64,000 bases of DNA from Rotaria macrura (taxonomy: Eukaryota; Rotifera; Eurotatoria; Philodinida; Philodinidae), in assembly GCA_900239685.1 (NCBI GenBank), contig OENT01000382.1, positions 1 through 64,000 on the forward strand, read 5' to 3'. The position numbers and the translations under genes are program-made. Below, in pieces: positions 24,570 to 34,788 of the stretch (positions within the stretch are counted from its first letter, which is position 1; each line of letters begins with the position of its first letter). The notes under the pieces were generated by a model. That model was given only the letters and a program-made list of their open reading frames with translations. It ran no database searches and was not told the origin of the DNA.

Positions 24570-24958
24570 TAGGGATGCAACGTTGACGATAACCGTTACA
24601 ATCGGTAACCTTTATAAGCCGATGTTAACCAGTATCGACTAGGGATGCAACAATGACAGGGAATTACATGTCACTGGTTCATACCAGTAACCAGTTGTAA
24701 TCCAGATACGCTGATATTAGCCGGTATAAAACAAAATAAGCCAAGAAAACGTCGTTCAAATGGGTTGAACGGTTACGGTAACGATCGGTTACTTTCACCG
24801 TTACATCCCCTGCATAAATCGGTATAATGCAATTATTCGTCGATATTTACTGGTATTAGCTAGCACTAGCCGATATAAACCGGTGTGACCGGTTACCGCT
24901 AAGGGCGCTTACCGTTAGAACAGTGAAACGGTGATTCACCGTCACCGTTGCATCTCTA
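24570..24958. mobile_element. Non-autonomous hAT-type element, 389 bp
   Basis: It begins TAGGGATGCAACG and ends CGTTGCATCTCTA (one mismatch), and is bracketed by an exact 8-bp target duplication GTATGAAA (24562-24569 and 24959-24966). The subterminal parts carry repeated CCGGT/CCGTTAC words. A second TAGGGATGCAAC start lies inside at about 24640, which suggests a nested or internally duplicated copy. It belongs to the same family as the element at 35422-36279 that interrupts the env-like gene. Confidence 0.85.
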
Positions 24959-24966
24959 GTATGAAA

Positions 24967-26076
24967 GCACCAGACGAGAATAGACTTTGCTGTCGATCGT
25001 GAGACATTTGTGACATATGATCGATTGCACTTTCAATATTGACATGTACGAGAATTTCTAACATATAAATTCGACATGTGAACACAAACGTATCGATTAA
25101 AATAAATAAAATTGAACATGTCGATTGCAAGATACACAAAAGACAATGTCATAGAAAAACGAAGAAGCAACTTCAACCAAACGACAAAAAGCCTGACTTC
25201 AGTTCTGCATCTTTTGAATACAAAAGTAATGGAAATAAGCAAATTCAATGTTGACCAAAATAATTTAAGCCAAAAAAGCAATCCAAGCTAACTCCGTATC
25301 GCCCATGAAATTGTTTTCAAAGAAGTATGTCTGGTATTTTGCAAGGACTCATTCGTTAGAATCAATCATGTGCTGTTTTCAAACTACGATAGTATATGAG
25401 AACGAAAACTGAAGCCGTTATTTGCATGTTAAGTGACGGATAGAATAAGAAGACAAATCTTTAAAAACCAAGACAACCTGCACCATTGTTTGAAGATTCC
25501 AATAACCGGTGCGACAGTATCATGAATGGCCGATTTTTATTTTTCAAACACTTAACAATGGGCGTTTAAAACATTCCATGAGCATCATTCGAAAGGAAAC
25601 TTAATTCTACACAAAATAAGTAAATTAAAAATTCAAAGAAATGTTCCATACTGGTATAAAGATTTGGAAACTTTGCACTTTTAATAAGATATGAAACGAT
25701 TTTTTTGAACCCATATTTGTGAAGATTGATGTTAAAAATATAATTATTACAGAGGAAGTACAATGAAGAGAAATGTTTTTTCTCTCTACATCAAAGTTCA
25801 TTTTAAGATTCTTGACAATTGTAGACGGCAGAAAAATTTTGAAATTACTACTAGGAGGTATGTTTTGCATGAATTTTATTAATAAGAAGTTAAAGTTTTC
25901 TATGTTATATTTATTCTAGAAACAGTGTACTTCCGCAGATGTTCTTATCGACTATGGGAGAATTCGATTCTCAGCACAATTATTTAACTCGACTAGTTGA
26001 AAAAGTCCAATTGTTTTCTATTCTAAGAAATTTCCACGGAAATACTTCTCCGAAAATTTTACTAAATACATCAAAA
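24967..26076. other. Intergenic, no gene seen
   Basis: Several short open frames on the minus strand at 24940-25870 have the hydrophobic bias expected of AT-rich noise and no motif. Nothing called. Confidence 0.4.
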
Positions 26077-27986
26077 CCCAGGTCGATCATCCACGGCCGT
26101 AAACGGCCGTATACCTATTTCTTACGGCGAACGTATTTTGTGACCGTTTACTATCGTAATAAACGAAGTCTTACGATGATTTACGATCGTCGTAAACGGT
26201 GATCGTGAAAAATCCACGTAAACGTCCGCCGTAAATACACGCTAACAGTAAACGATAGTCGGATATCACCGTATATGATCGGATACAATGACTGTAAACG
26301 GTTTAGAAAACGATTGCCGTTTTTTTACCGCATTCATTCGAAAACGGTCGTTTACGACAACATCTATTCCATTTCACAATACCGGAAGGAGGACACACCG
26401 GATCTTTGAAAAATTTTTAATCAAACAAATGAAAAAATAAGATGCTGATAATATACACTGCACAACAAGAGTAGGGCGGAAGCATCTGACTTTGTCTCAA
26501 CTGGCCAATCCTAAACTAATTTCACACTGCGCTCCAAGACCTCTATAAACCAACGAGAACTTCTAAAAAAATCCCAAACCAGGATTTCGCACATTTTGAA
26601 ACGTTATGTGTAAGGACAGAAGCGATGACCCGCGCTTCATCTTCCAAATTACTAAGCCCAGGAAATGATGCTCCCTGCTATCCCTGCACCAACTCCGTTG
26701 CTCAAGATTCTCCAGCTCCTTTAACGATCATTCAGACAAGTGAGTACACTCTCTTAGTGCATGCTGCGTATCGACATGTAAGTTCTTTCTCTCACCTCAC
26801 CTGGCCTTTGTCCCGAAAAATCAGCTGAGCAGCTTCTCCTACTTCGATTTCCTAATTCTACCAAACCGGTAGCATTCAGCACATGAATTACGTGCAGGGC
26901 ACTATAATCGAGGATCGAAGAATGAGCCATTGTCTCATTCGTTCTCTCCTGAACGAGTTCCATTGATTCCTGCATCTCCCAACACCGGAACAAACAATTC
27001 TGAAATAGAATCCACTTCCAGATTTCTCTGATGCTTTTTGTATTTTTAGGATTTCTCATGATTTACGCTGATTTGAGCATCCAAAAGTCGATGGCTATTG
27101 GTTTTGCAATCATCTCTATCGATGGGGTGAATCTGGCTGGTGTCGGACGATTTTCAAAAACGTGATTTTTGCAGGATTTCTTTGATGCTTTTCGTATTTT
27201 TAGGATTTCTCACGATTTACGCTGATTTGTGCATCTAAAAGTCGATGGCTATTGGTTTTGCAATCATCTCTATCGATGGGGTGAATCTGGCTCGTGTCGG
27301 ACGATTTTCAAAAACGTGATTTTTGCAGGATTTCTTTGATGCTTTTCATATTTTTAGGATTTCTCACGATTTACGCTGCTTTGAGCATCCAAAAGTCGAT
27401 GGCTATTGGTTTTGCAATGATCTCTATCGATTGGGTGAATCTGGCTGGTGTGGGATGATTTGCAAAGAACGTGGTTTTTGCAGGAGTTTTTTGATGCTCT
27501 TTTGTTTCAAATGGTATACATGTGGGTATACGATGATTTGGATAGGAGGAGGAATTGGAGTCCGTCGTTCCTTAGTGGGCTGAATTTCATGATTGGGATT
27601 TGGTTAAGGAGTTTTGTATAGCTAGGTTTTGTACAGGGTTTTTATAGTGTAGGATCTTGGATTTGTTGCAGATATGAAGGAATAGATTTTCTTCCTCACG
27701 GAAATACCGTCGGTTACGGTCGCTAACGGTGTATTTACGACCGGAAACTTCATCGGGGTGGATCGTGTACGTCTTGGGTTACGGCTGTAATACGGCCGCG
27801 TGGCGGGTGTATACTGTCCCTCCTGGTCGCCGTATACGATACGGCGATATACGGTCGTAATACGGTGCATGCCAAAACGTTAAAATACGGCGCGTATACG
27901 GTCGTAATTTCCAGGTATACGGTCGTTTACGTTATCGTATACGCGCGTTTACGGTCGTAATTGTTCATCGTAATGCACGTCCTGGG
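26077..27986. mobile_element. 1.9-kb element with CCCAGG ends and CGTAAACGG-type subterminal repeats
   Basis: The left end CCCAGGTCG and right end CGTCCTGGG are inverted. Inward of both lie dense clusters of related words (CGTAAACGG, CGTATACGG, ACGGTCGTAA) at about 26090-26350 and 27700-27965, in opposite orientation. Such clustered subterminal repeats usually serve as transposase binding sites. The core carries a three-copy 154-bp tandem repeat. No convincing transposase frame was found, so it is non-autonomous or decayed. No clear target duplication was seen; the superfamily is not assigned. Confidence 0.6.
27021..27482. repeat. Tandem repeat, 3 units of 154 bp
   Basis: The marker TATTTTTAGGATTTCTC recurs at 27041, 27195 and 27349, an exact 154-bp period. 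Each unit continues with GTCGATGGCTATTGGTTTTG and then GGGTGAATCTGGCT. Units differ by a few substitutions. It lies inside the 26077-27986 element. Confidence 0.9.
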
Positions 27987-28606
27987 AAGATGCAGAAAAT
28001 TTTCTAGCATTTTTCAATTTTCGGGATTCCACAGACGGTCTAAGTTGAACTTCATATTCACATCGGATGCTTCTCTAATAGTCGAAATACAAACTCCCTA
28101 AGCATTCTGCCATACCTGTTCGATGCCATCATATTTTGTCCTTAATCATATTTAACTCGAATCGTTGAAGTTTTAGGTACAGACCAAGCTTAAATAGAGA
28201 GAAAAATTATCTATAGTCGAATTTTAACTCAACAATAGCTTTAATAGGTTCTAGATTGTCTCTGTGTACTGTCTCTCATTTTCTTGAAATATTCATCTAT
28301 CATTTGAATGCTGATTTGATAGAAGATATTTCTACATGATGATTTCATTGAAGAGAAGAAAAAGGTCAACTATTTATAAGTATCAATAAGAAGAGTATTA
28401 TATAACAGTCAAAGAAGCCCCTGATAACAAATACAGAACGAAAAATAAGAAACTATCTCGATAAATAGATTGAATTGCATAGTTATCTGCGGCTTAAAAA
28501 CAACGTGACGTGAATGTAAAGAGTAAGATAAAATATCACTCGAATCGAAAAACGTAAAGACTATACTATTGTGTCAAGTTATACTAGTTCTCTTCCAGTT
28601 TCTATC
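27987..28606. promoter_or_regulatory. Upstream region of the VanX-like gene
   Basis: About 620 bp between the right end of the mobile element and the ATG of the dipeptidase gene. It is AT-rich and contains no other gene. The promoter must lie here if the gene is transcribed, but no single core element stands out. Confidence 0.35.
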
Positions 28607-29326
28607 ATGTCTTGTAAATCTGAAAAGTTACCATTAGGTTTCGTCTATTTGCATGACATCATACCTGATATTCAAGTCAGTTTACGATACGCAACCGAAG
28701 AAAATTTTCTGGCATGCATAGTTAACGGTTACTATTCGAATGTTTCAATTGTGACTGAAGCAGCTGCTCAAGCTTTACAACAAGTACAAAGATTGATGAA
28801 AGAAAATGGTTTTGAATTAGTTATTTATGATAGTTATCGTCCACAAAAAAGTGTTAATCATTTTATTAAATGGAGTGAAGATCAGAACGATTCTCAAATA
28901 AAAAAAGATCATTATTATCCTCGCATTCATAAAGAAGATGCATTTGAACTAGGATATATTGCTAAAAAATCTGGACATTCAAGAGGAAGCACAGTCGATT
29001 TAACGATTATTCCGATTGGCAAACGTGTATTCAATCCGTTAATACCGAAAAGACGAATACTTAATGATAATTCGTCTGTATTATTTTTAGATGATGGAAC
29101 TGTTGATATGGGCTCTTCGTTTGATTTACTCGACGAAGCCTCACATACAGACAGTTCGCTTGTCAATGAAAGTCATCGACAGATGCGAATGATGTTTAAG
29201 ATTATCATGGAGAAAGGTGGTTTTAGTAACTATGAAAAAGAATGGTGGCACTATACACTTACAAATGAACCGTTTCCTGATACATATTTTGATTTTGATA
29301 TTAAATCGTCTTATTCAATGTCTTGA
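28607..29326 (+). CDS. D-alanyl-D-alanine dipeptidase, VanX type
   Basis: Intronless 239-residue protein from the ATG at 28607; the open frame extends 12 codons further up, but without an ATG. VanX-family enzymes are zinc peptidases of the M15 family that cleave D-Ala-D-Ala. All key elements are visible: the substrate-binding Arg in YDSYRP (Arg78), the zinc motif SGHSRGSTVD (His124 and Asp131), and the catalytic Glu with the third zinc ligand in EWWHY (Glu212, His215). Length fits the family (about 200-250). There is no obvious signal peptide, so a cytosolic or lysosome-fed role is likely. The gene has no intron, while neighbouring genes do; with its bacterial family this points to horizontal acquisition, although VanX-like genes also occur in some protists. 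An LTR retroelement begins about 14 bp after the stop codon. Confidence 0.92.
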   Translation: MSCKSEKLPLGFVYLHDIIPDIQVSLRYATEENFLACIVNGYYSNVSIVTEAAAQALQQVQRLMKENGFELVIYDSYRPQKSVNHFIKWSEDQNDSQIKKDHYYPRIHKEDAFELGYIAKKSGHSRGSTVDLTIIPIGKRVFNPLIPKRRILNDNSSVLFLDDGTVDMGSSFDLLDEASHTDSSLVNESHRQMRMMFKIIMEKGGFSNYEKEWWHYTLTNEPFPDTYFDFDIKSSYSMS

Positions 29327-29340
29327 GATTAGTTATATTG

Positions 29341-29718
29341 TGACGTTCTATGTGAAGGACGTCCAATTTGCATCCAGAGGTGTAATGCTCCTGCTTGAGT
29401 GCACTGTATAAATGATGTTCAACCTTCCATCTTCATTTCTTCTCATATTAAGAATTGTCCTTACTTCATTGCCCTCAATTGTTCTTACTTTGTATGCTTA
29501 GTTCTGTTCATATACTTTCTTTCATTATCTTATTGTTCTTATTTCACTGTCCTTCCTTTGACTTCGTATTCTTTCTTTTCATCCTCTATTCTTCTTTGTT
29601 ATGGGTGCGTATATAAGCACATGGTTTTTTATGTAAACGATACGATGGTTTGATAAGAAGAAATGAATAAAGTGTAACTCCATCAGCACTAGTCTCCCTT
29701 CTATCAGAATTCGTCACA
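29341..29718 (+). repeat. 5' LTR of the retroelement
   Basis: Starts TGACG and ends GTCACA. Shared with the 3' LTR are a hairpin-like GACG...CGTCC start, CATCC(A/G)G(A/G)GGTGTAA, a TATA-like TATATAAG (29610-29617), AATAAA (29666-29671) and GAAT..GTCACA at the end. The pyrimidine-rich middle differs strongly from the other LTR. Confidence 0.75.
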
Positions 29719-29720
29719 TT

Positions 29721-29738
29721 TGGCGACTCTGGCACTCT
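29721..29738 (+). other. Primer-binding site
   Basis: TGGCGACTCTGGCACTC starts two bases after the LTR end and begins with TGG, complementary to the CCA end of a tRNA, as expected for minus-strand priming. The priming tRNA is not identified. Confidence 0.6.
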
Positions 29739-29803
29739 AAATCACGCTTCCGGCACATCATACTACAGCTCATTTCAACCTGTTATTCAAATCACTAATT
29801 CTC

Positions 29804-30967
29804 ATGGCCGAGCCCAAAGTTCCGATTGATGACGCTGTCAAATACATCTCCTCAACCCTATCACAACATGCTGACTCCATTCGTCGTCTCCAACAAACCC
29901 TTGATTCCTTACAACCAGAACTTGAAACGCAAATATCTACATTACGCACGGATACTCTACAGGAACTGCGTACGCTAGGAGTCAACCTAACCACTGCCCT
30001 AGCGTCAAAAGACCCTTTACGGTCCCAAGTCTCTGACAGCATAAACACCCTCCATACCGACTTAAACGAATGAAAAATTTTTCTACACACTCGTCTTGTA
30101 TCTACATCCCCTTCCCCTGATCATCGCTCACCCCACACTACTTCTTTTTCTACGGATATTTGAATTCCACCCACATCACAACCATTCAGTAACACATCCT
30201 CTCTACCCATCTACACCTGCCCACAGAGCACTTTACAACCAACCAACACGATAGTACTCTCTCGCACTACGCCATTACCCACTTTCTCTGATAAACCGAC
30301 CGAACGTCCTCATCAATTTTTACTCCGTGTTACTGAGTACGCCCGAACCATCAACAACTGCTCCTTGGACACCCTTCTCCGTGGCATTTCTCAGTTCCTT
30401 AAGAATGATGCCTCCGAATGGTATTGCCAACTTCATCTTACTAATTCTGCCCAAACCGATTGGCATCAATTTATACTCCGTTTTCTTGCCCAATTTCAAT
30501 CACCTATTTGGGCTGCGCAACACGAACAAGAATGGACGGATTGCCGTCAACAAGAAAACGAAACAACCAACCAATTAGTCGTACGTCTCCGTTCTCTTTG
30601 GCTCGAACAAAAACCGGACGAGACTGAGGACGATTTTACGAAACATCCTTTCTGTAAGATGCGCCCTGATATGTTGGCTCTTATGACGTTTTCACGATCA
30701 TCATCGCTCGATGCCATCATCATCGAAGCCCAAAAGGTGAAGGAAATTCTCTTCCTTCGCAACAAGGAACAGCGACTACGCGACATTCACATACCCAAAT
30801 CAGATTCCACCAGCAAACACATCTCTCCTCTCATGACAGTATCTCCTCTTTCCCTACCTCCCCCACGATTCTAACGTCCCACAAAAACGACACCACCTCA
30901 ATCATCACGTAATCCACTCACATGTTGGCGATGTTACGACACTGGTCACTACTCCACACAATGTCCC
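29804..30967 (+). pseudogene. gag-like region of the retroelement (broken)
   Basis: The ATG at 29804 opens a coiled-coil-like segment. The same frame continues after TGA stops at 30071 and 30161 into a retrotransposon gag domain (WYCQLHL...WHQFILRFLAQF, about 30415-30500). After another stop (TAA, 30872) comes a CCHC zinc knuckle at 30923-30964 (C-x2-C-x4-H-x4-C). Gag would form the particle and bind RNA. The in-frame stops make this copy non-functional. Confidence 0.85.
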
Positions 30968-31099
30968 CTTAATGACATTCATAGAACCCCATATCCGCTA
31001 CCCTTTACTAGCAACACTCTACCACCCCGCCCAAAAACCCTTGTAAGGAGTTTTTGTGGGGCAGGACCACACAACTCCTCCTTTCTCCCGCCTACTTCT

Positions 31100-31729
31100 A
31101 TGCATCATATTCACACCACTGATACTTCTTCCACACAACCCCGTACTGTTCATGGCCGCATTCGTTCTCTCCCTGTGGTATTCCTAATCGATACCTGTTC
31201 TTCTCTCACTCTTATCAACTCTCACGTCTTTCATCAGATCGATCCTAACATTACTGCTTCTCACCGCTTACCTAGTCCATCTTTCTTGTTACGACTTGCC
31301 AGTCAATCTCTCCTTTTCGTTCAATGTTTATTACGCCTACCAACTACAATTCACAGGATTACTCATTGGCACACTGTCTATGTTGTACCTGATCTTTGGC
31401 GACCCTGTATCATTGTCAATAACTTCATTCAAACGCACAATCTTCACATTGATGAGGCTCAGCAAAGAGTATATTTCCCCGACGCTTATTCCATACATAG
31501 TCACTCTCCCCAAACCCCCTCCGACATCGCTCCTTTACTAATTGCTCACCCACTCGCCATAACCGACGACGACCACCTTGTCTTATTCCACATCGATCGA
31601 CTCCTAACGCCTTGTCCAAAGCCGTCTAGACTCCCTCCCTTCCTTGTTCGACTGACTCGAGAACTCCAAACAATCGAGACTACAGTTCACACATACACGC
31701 GCCGCATTTCCCTTCATTTTCCCAACTAA
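31100..31729 (+). pseudogene. Retropepsin-like protease region (broken)
   Basis: In the same frame as gag. The aspartic protease active site is at 31190-31198 but reads D-T-C instead of the usual D-T/S-G, a change expected to harm catalysis. The frame ends at a TAA at 31727. Between about 31690 and 31850 the best reading changes frame twice, which suggests two small indels. Confidence 0.75.
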
Positions 31730-31858
31730 ACACCGTTCTCCATTCTGATGAACTTCCCGATTTCTCGAACTCGATTCTATCTTTAGTCCAACAAAACAAA
31801 CTTTCTGCTCTCCTTCACTCACTTCTACCCTCGAGTTTTCACTAACAGCCCTGGTCGC

Positions 31859-32491
31859 GCTAAAAAAATTCAACATCATATCGAACTTCTTCCCAGTACC
31901 AAACCTCGCAATTCTGCACCGTATCGCTACGCACCTGTTCGTCGGAAAACAATTGAAGAAAAAATAAATGAAATGCTGGATCAAGGAATCATTATTCCCT
32001 CTAAAAGCCCTTGGGCTTCACTGATTGTTCTCGCTCCAAAAAAGGATGGCTCACTCCGTTTCTGCATTGACTATCGTAAATTGAACGAGGCTACCATACG
32101 TGATGCGTACCCGATTCCACGGATTGACGATACCTTGGACGAACTTCACCACGCTCTGTTCGTTTCTACCTTAGACCTTCGCTCAGCCTACTGGCAGGTA
32201 GAAATGGACGAAGCCAGCTGACCCATCACTGCGTTTGTCACTCATAAAGGGCTATTCGAATGTACTGTTATGCCTTTCGGCCTCACAAACGCCCCCGCTA
32301 CTTTTCAACTTCTAATGGATATCGTCTAGACTGGTCTCAAATGGAAATGTTGTCTAGTGTATCTTGACGACATTATTGTGTACTCGACTACCTTTGAACA
32401 ACATCTTTTCGATCTCCGAAATGTTTTTCAAGCTCTTGCCGATGCGCATTTGACCCTTAAAGCTTCCAAGTGTAACTTCTGTTGACGCAAA
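31859..32491 (+). pseudogene. Reverse transcriptase region (broken)
   Basis: Conserved RT blocks are present in order: an IEEKINEMLDQGII entry block, [34 protein letters not shown] and the catalytic YLDD at 32360-32371. Stops interrupt the frame at 32219 (TGA), 32327 (TAG) and 32483 (TGA). RT would copy the element RNA into DNA. The catalytic residues are otherwise intact. Confidence 0.92.
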
Positions 32492-33250
32492 ATGAAATTT
32501 CTTCGACATCTTATCACTCCAGACGGTCTCAAACCTGATCCCGGTTTGGCGTGCACGATTACCGAATTCGCTCAACCCACTACGATTAAAGCAGTACAAG
32601 CCTTTCTTGGCCTCACGGGATATTATCGGCGCTTTAGAAAAAACTACGCAAAGATCGCGGAACCTCTTTTGGCATTACTTCATTCTCCCCACCCAACCAC
32701 GACCCGTTTTGCACTTCCATGGACTGATCACTGCACTCAAGCGTTTGCGAATCTAAAACGCCGACTTGTTTCCTTCCCTATCATGCATTCTCCCAATTTT
32801 TCCTTTTCCTTCATTCTAGAACTCGATGCCTGTGAATATGGAATTGGCTGTATTCTCACTCAAGAATACGAAAACCACAAATACGTCGTCGCATACGCCA
32901 GTCGCACACTGTCAAAACCTGAACGTAACAATTGTTCTGTTGAACGGGAAGCAGTTACTTTCGTTTGGACTACGAAACATTTTCACCAATATCTGGAAGG
33001 CGGGCCAGTCATCGTTCGCCTCGATTGTAAGGCCCTTGGATGGCTCAAAACCACACAAGACCCAACTGGACGTCACACGCGCTGGGCTATGAAACTCTCC
33101 CCTTATAATATTGTCATTCAACATCGACCAGGTAAATCCAACTCAAACGGGGACTTCGTTTATCGCTACCCCCTTGCTAATTCTGACGCGACCACTGCCG
33201 AACTGAACTCGGTGGAATCTGCACTCAAAATCCTAGAAGACACTAACCTT
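32492..33250 (+). pseudogene. RT thumb and RNase H region
   Basis: Begins with the RT thumb/connection (AFLGLTGYYRRF) and continues into RNase H with LELDACEYGIGCIL (first catalytic Asp), VAYASRTLS and the NNCSVEREA segment with its conserved Glu. The stretch reads open without stops within a longer frame to 33898. Confidence 0.88.
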
Positions 33251-34642
33251 CTCAACGATATTCGTTCTCAACAACTAACTGACCCTCGTCCCTCTCGTAT
33301 CATTCAATCGCTGAAAGAACACCCTTCCCTCCCATTTAGTGCCATACACGCTCCCTACACCCTTATGAACAACATCCTTTACAAAGTTCGACACATCAAC
33401 TCGTATAATGATCAGCGACTACTGGATAATAAACACCTTCTCGTTATCCCTCACACCTTGCAACATAAAATCCTCACCCTGGTTCACGATCACCTCACAG
33501 CCGGTCATGCAGGACGGTTAAAAACACTATTCCGCTTATCTCGTCGAGTCTATTGGCCTTCTATGCGCAAAGTTGTCTTCTTGTATGTCCAATCTTGTTC
33601 CGCTTGTCAACAATTCAAATATTCTAACTCTCTCACGTCACCTCCTGTGCAACTGAATACCATTACCCAATCATGGCATACCATTGGTAACGATATCATG
33701 GGACCATTTCCCCCCACACAACGTCAAAAACGATACCTCTTGGTCATTGTCGATTACTTTACTCGATGGGTCGAACTTTTTGCGTTACGTAGAACTACTG
33801 CCACAGACATTGCCAGCATACTCATCGATGAAGTCATTTGTCGATATGGAGTCCCATCGTTTATTCTGTCTGATAACGGTCCCCAATTCATCTCATAATT
33901 ATTCAACGATATTTGTTCGTCTCTTGGCATCGCTCGGAAATTCACCGCATATTATCATCCGCAAACTAACATGACGGAACGCGTTAATCGTACACTCAAC
34001 GCCCAAATTGCAATTAACGCTCATCGTCATCCTGGTTTGTGGGATAAAGAGCTCCAAAAACTTGCATTTGTCATTCGAACCTCAGTTAACGAAACTACTG
34101 GCGACACTTCGACTTACTTCAATCTTGGTCGGGACCCCCAGATACCCGTTGACCTTCTCCTCAACAATCCTGTCTCAAGTCCTCCACCAATCATACCCGA
34201 ACAAAAATATATTCAATATTACCACGCTCACTTAGCAAATGCTCTTCGGATCGCCTACAATTTCGTTCGCGAACACTCCAAAATCAGAAAACTCTCACAA
34301 AAATCTCAATATGATAAACATACTTCGAAGCGGGTGTTCCATACGGGTGATCTCGTCTGGGTCCAACTACCAACCCCACAAATCGATGATACACCCATTT
34401 CGAACAAATTACGTGCAAAACATGAAGGTCCATGCCGTCTAATGGAACAAATCTCTCCTTCAAGGTTCATGGTGACACGTCTCAGTGACAACGTGAATGT
34501 CGGCCCCACAAACATTAATCGGCTAAAACTCTATTATGAACCAAGTGACAATCATCGTCAGATCGTCCCTATTTCTTCTATACCCCTACCCACAGGGTTT
34601 CGTTATCCCCTTCGGATACGCAAACCACTCAGGGATCCCTAG
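33251..34642 (+). pseudogene. Integrase region (one internal stop)
   Basis: An N-terminal HHCC zinc domain lies near 33480-33620 (AGHAGR... CSACQQ). The catalytic D,D,E residues lie in GNDIMGPFP (33685), DNGPQF (33868) and YHPQTNMTERVNR (about 33950-33990). A TAA at 33896 separates the second Asp from the Glu. The C-terminal part continues to the stop at 34642 and includes a DLVWVQLP beta-barrel-like segment. There is no chromodomain. Confidence 0.9.
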
Positions 34643-34788
34643 TCCTTTGTGTTGTTGTTTTTTCTCTCCTTTCTTTCTTTTTTTAGCACTTACTTACTAC
34701 CGTTCTGTGTACCGTTTTAACACATGTTGTTCGTTTCACCTTTCTAGCATCTTTCTATATAACCGCCACTGTGTTTCACCACCACACG

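Noticed and set aside
26625-27059. Overlapping open frames on both strands inside the 26-28 kb element, considered as a transposase
   Set aside because: No catalytic motif of any transposase family; they overlap the tandem-repeat region and look incidental.
28571-28606. Twelve-codon upstream extension of the dipeptidase from a GTG
   Set aside because: No ATG in it, and the domain begins after the ATG at 28607.
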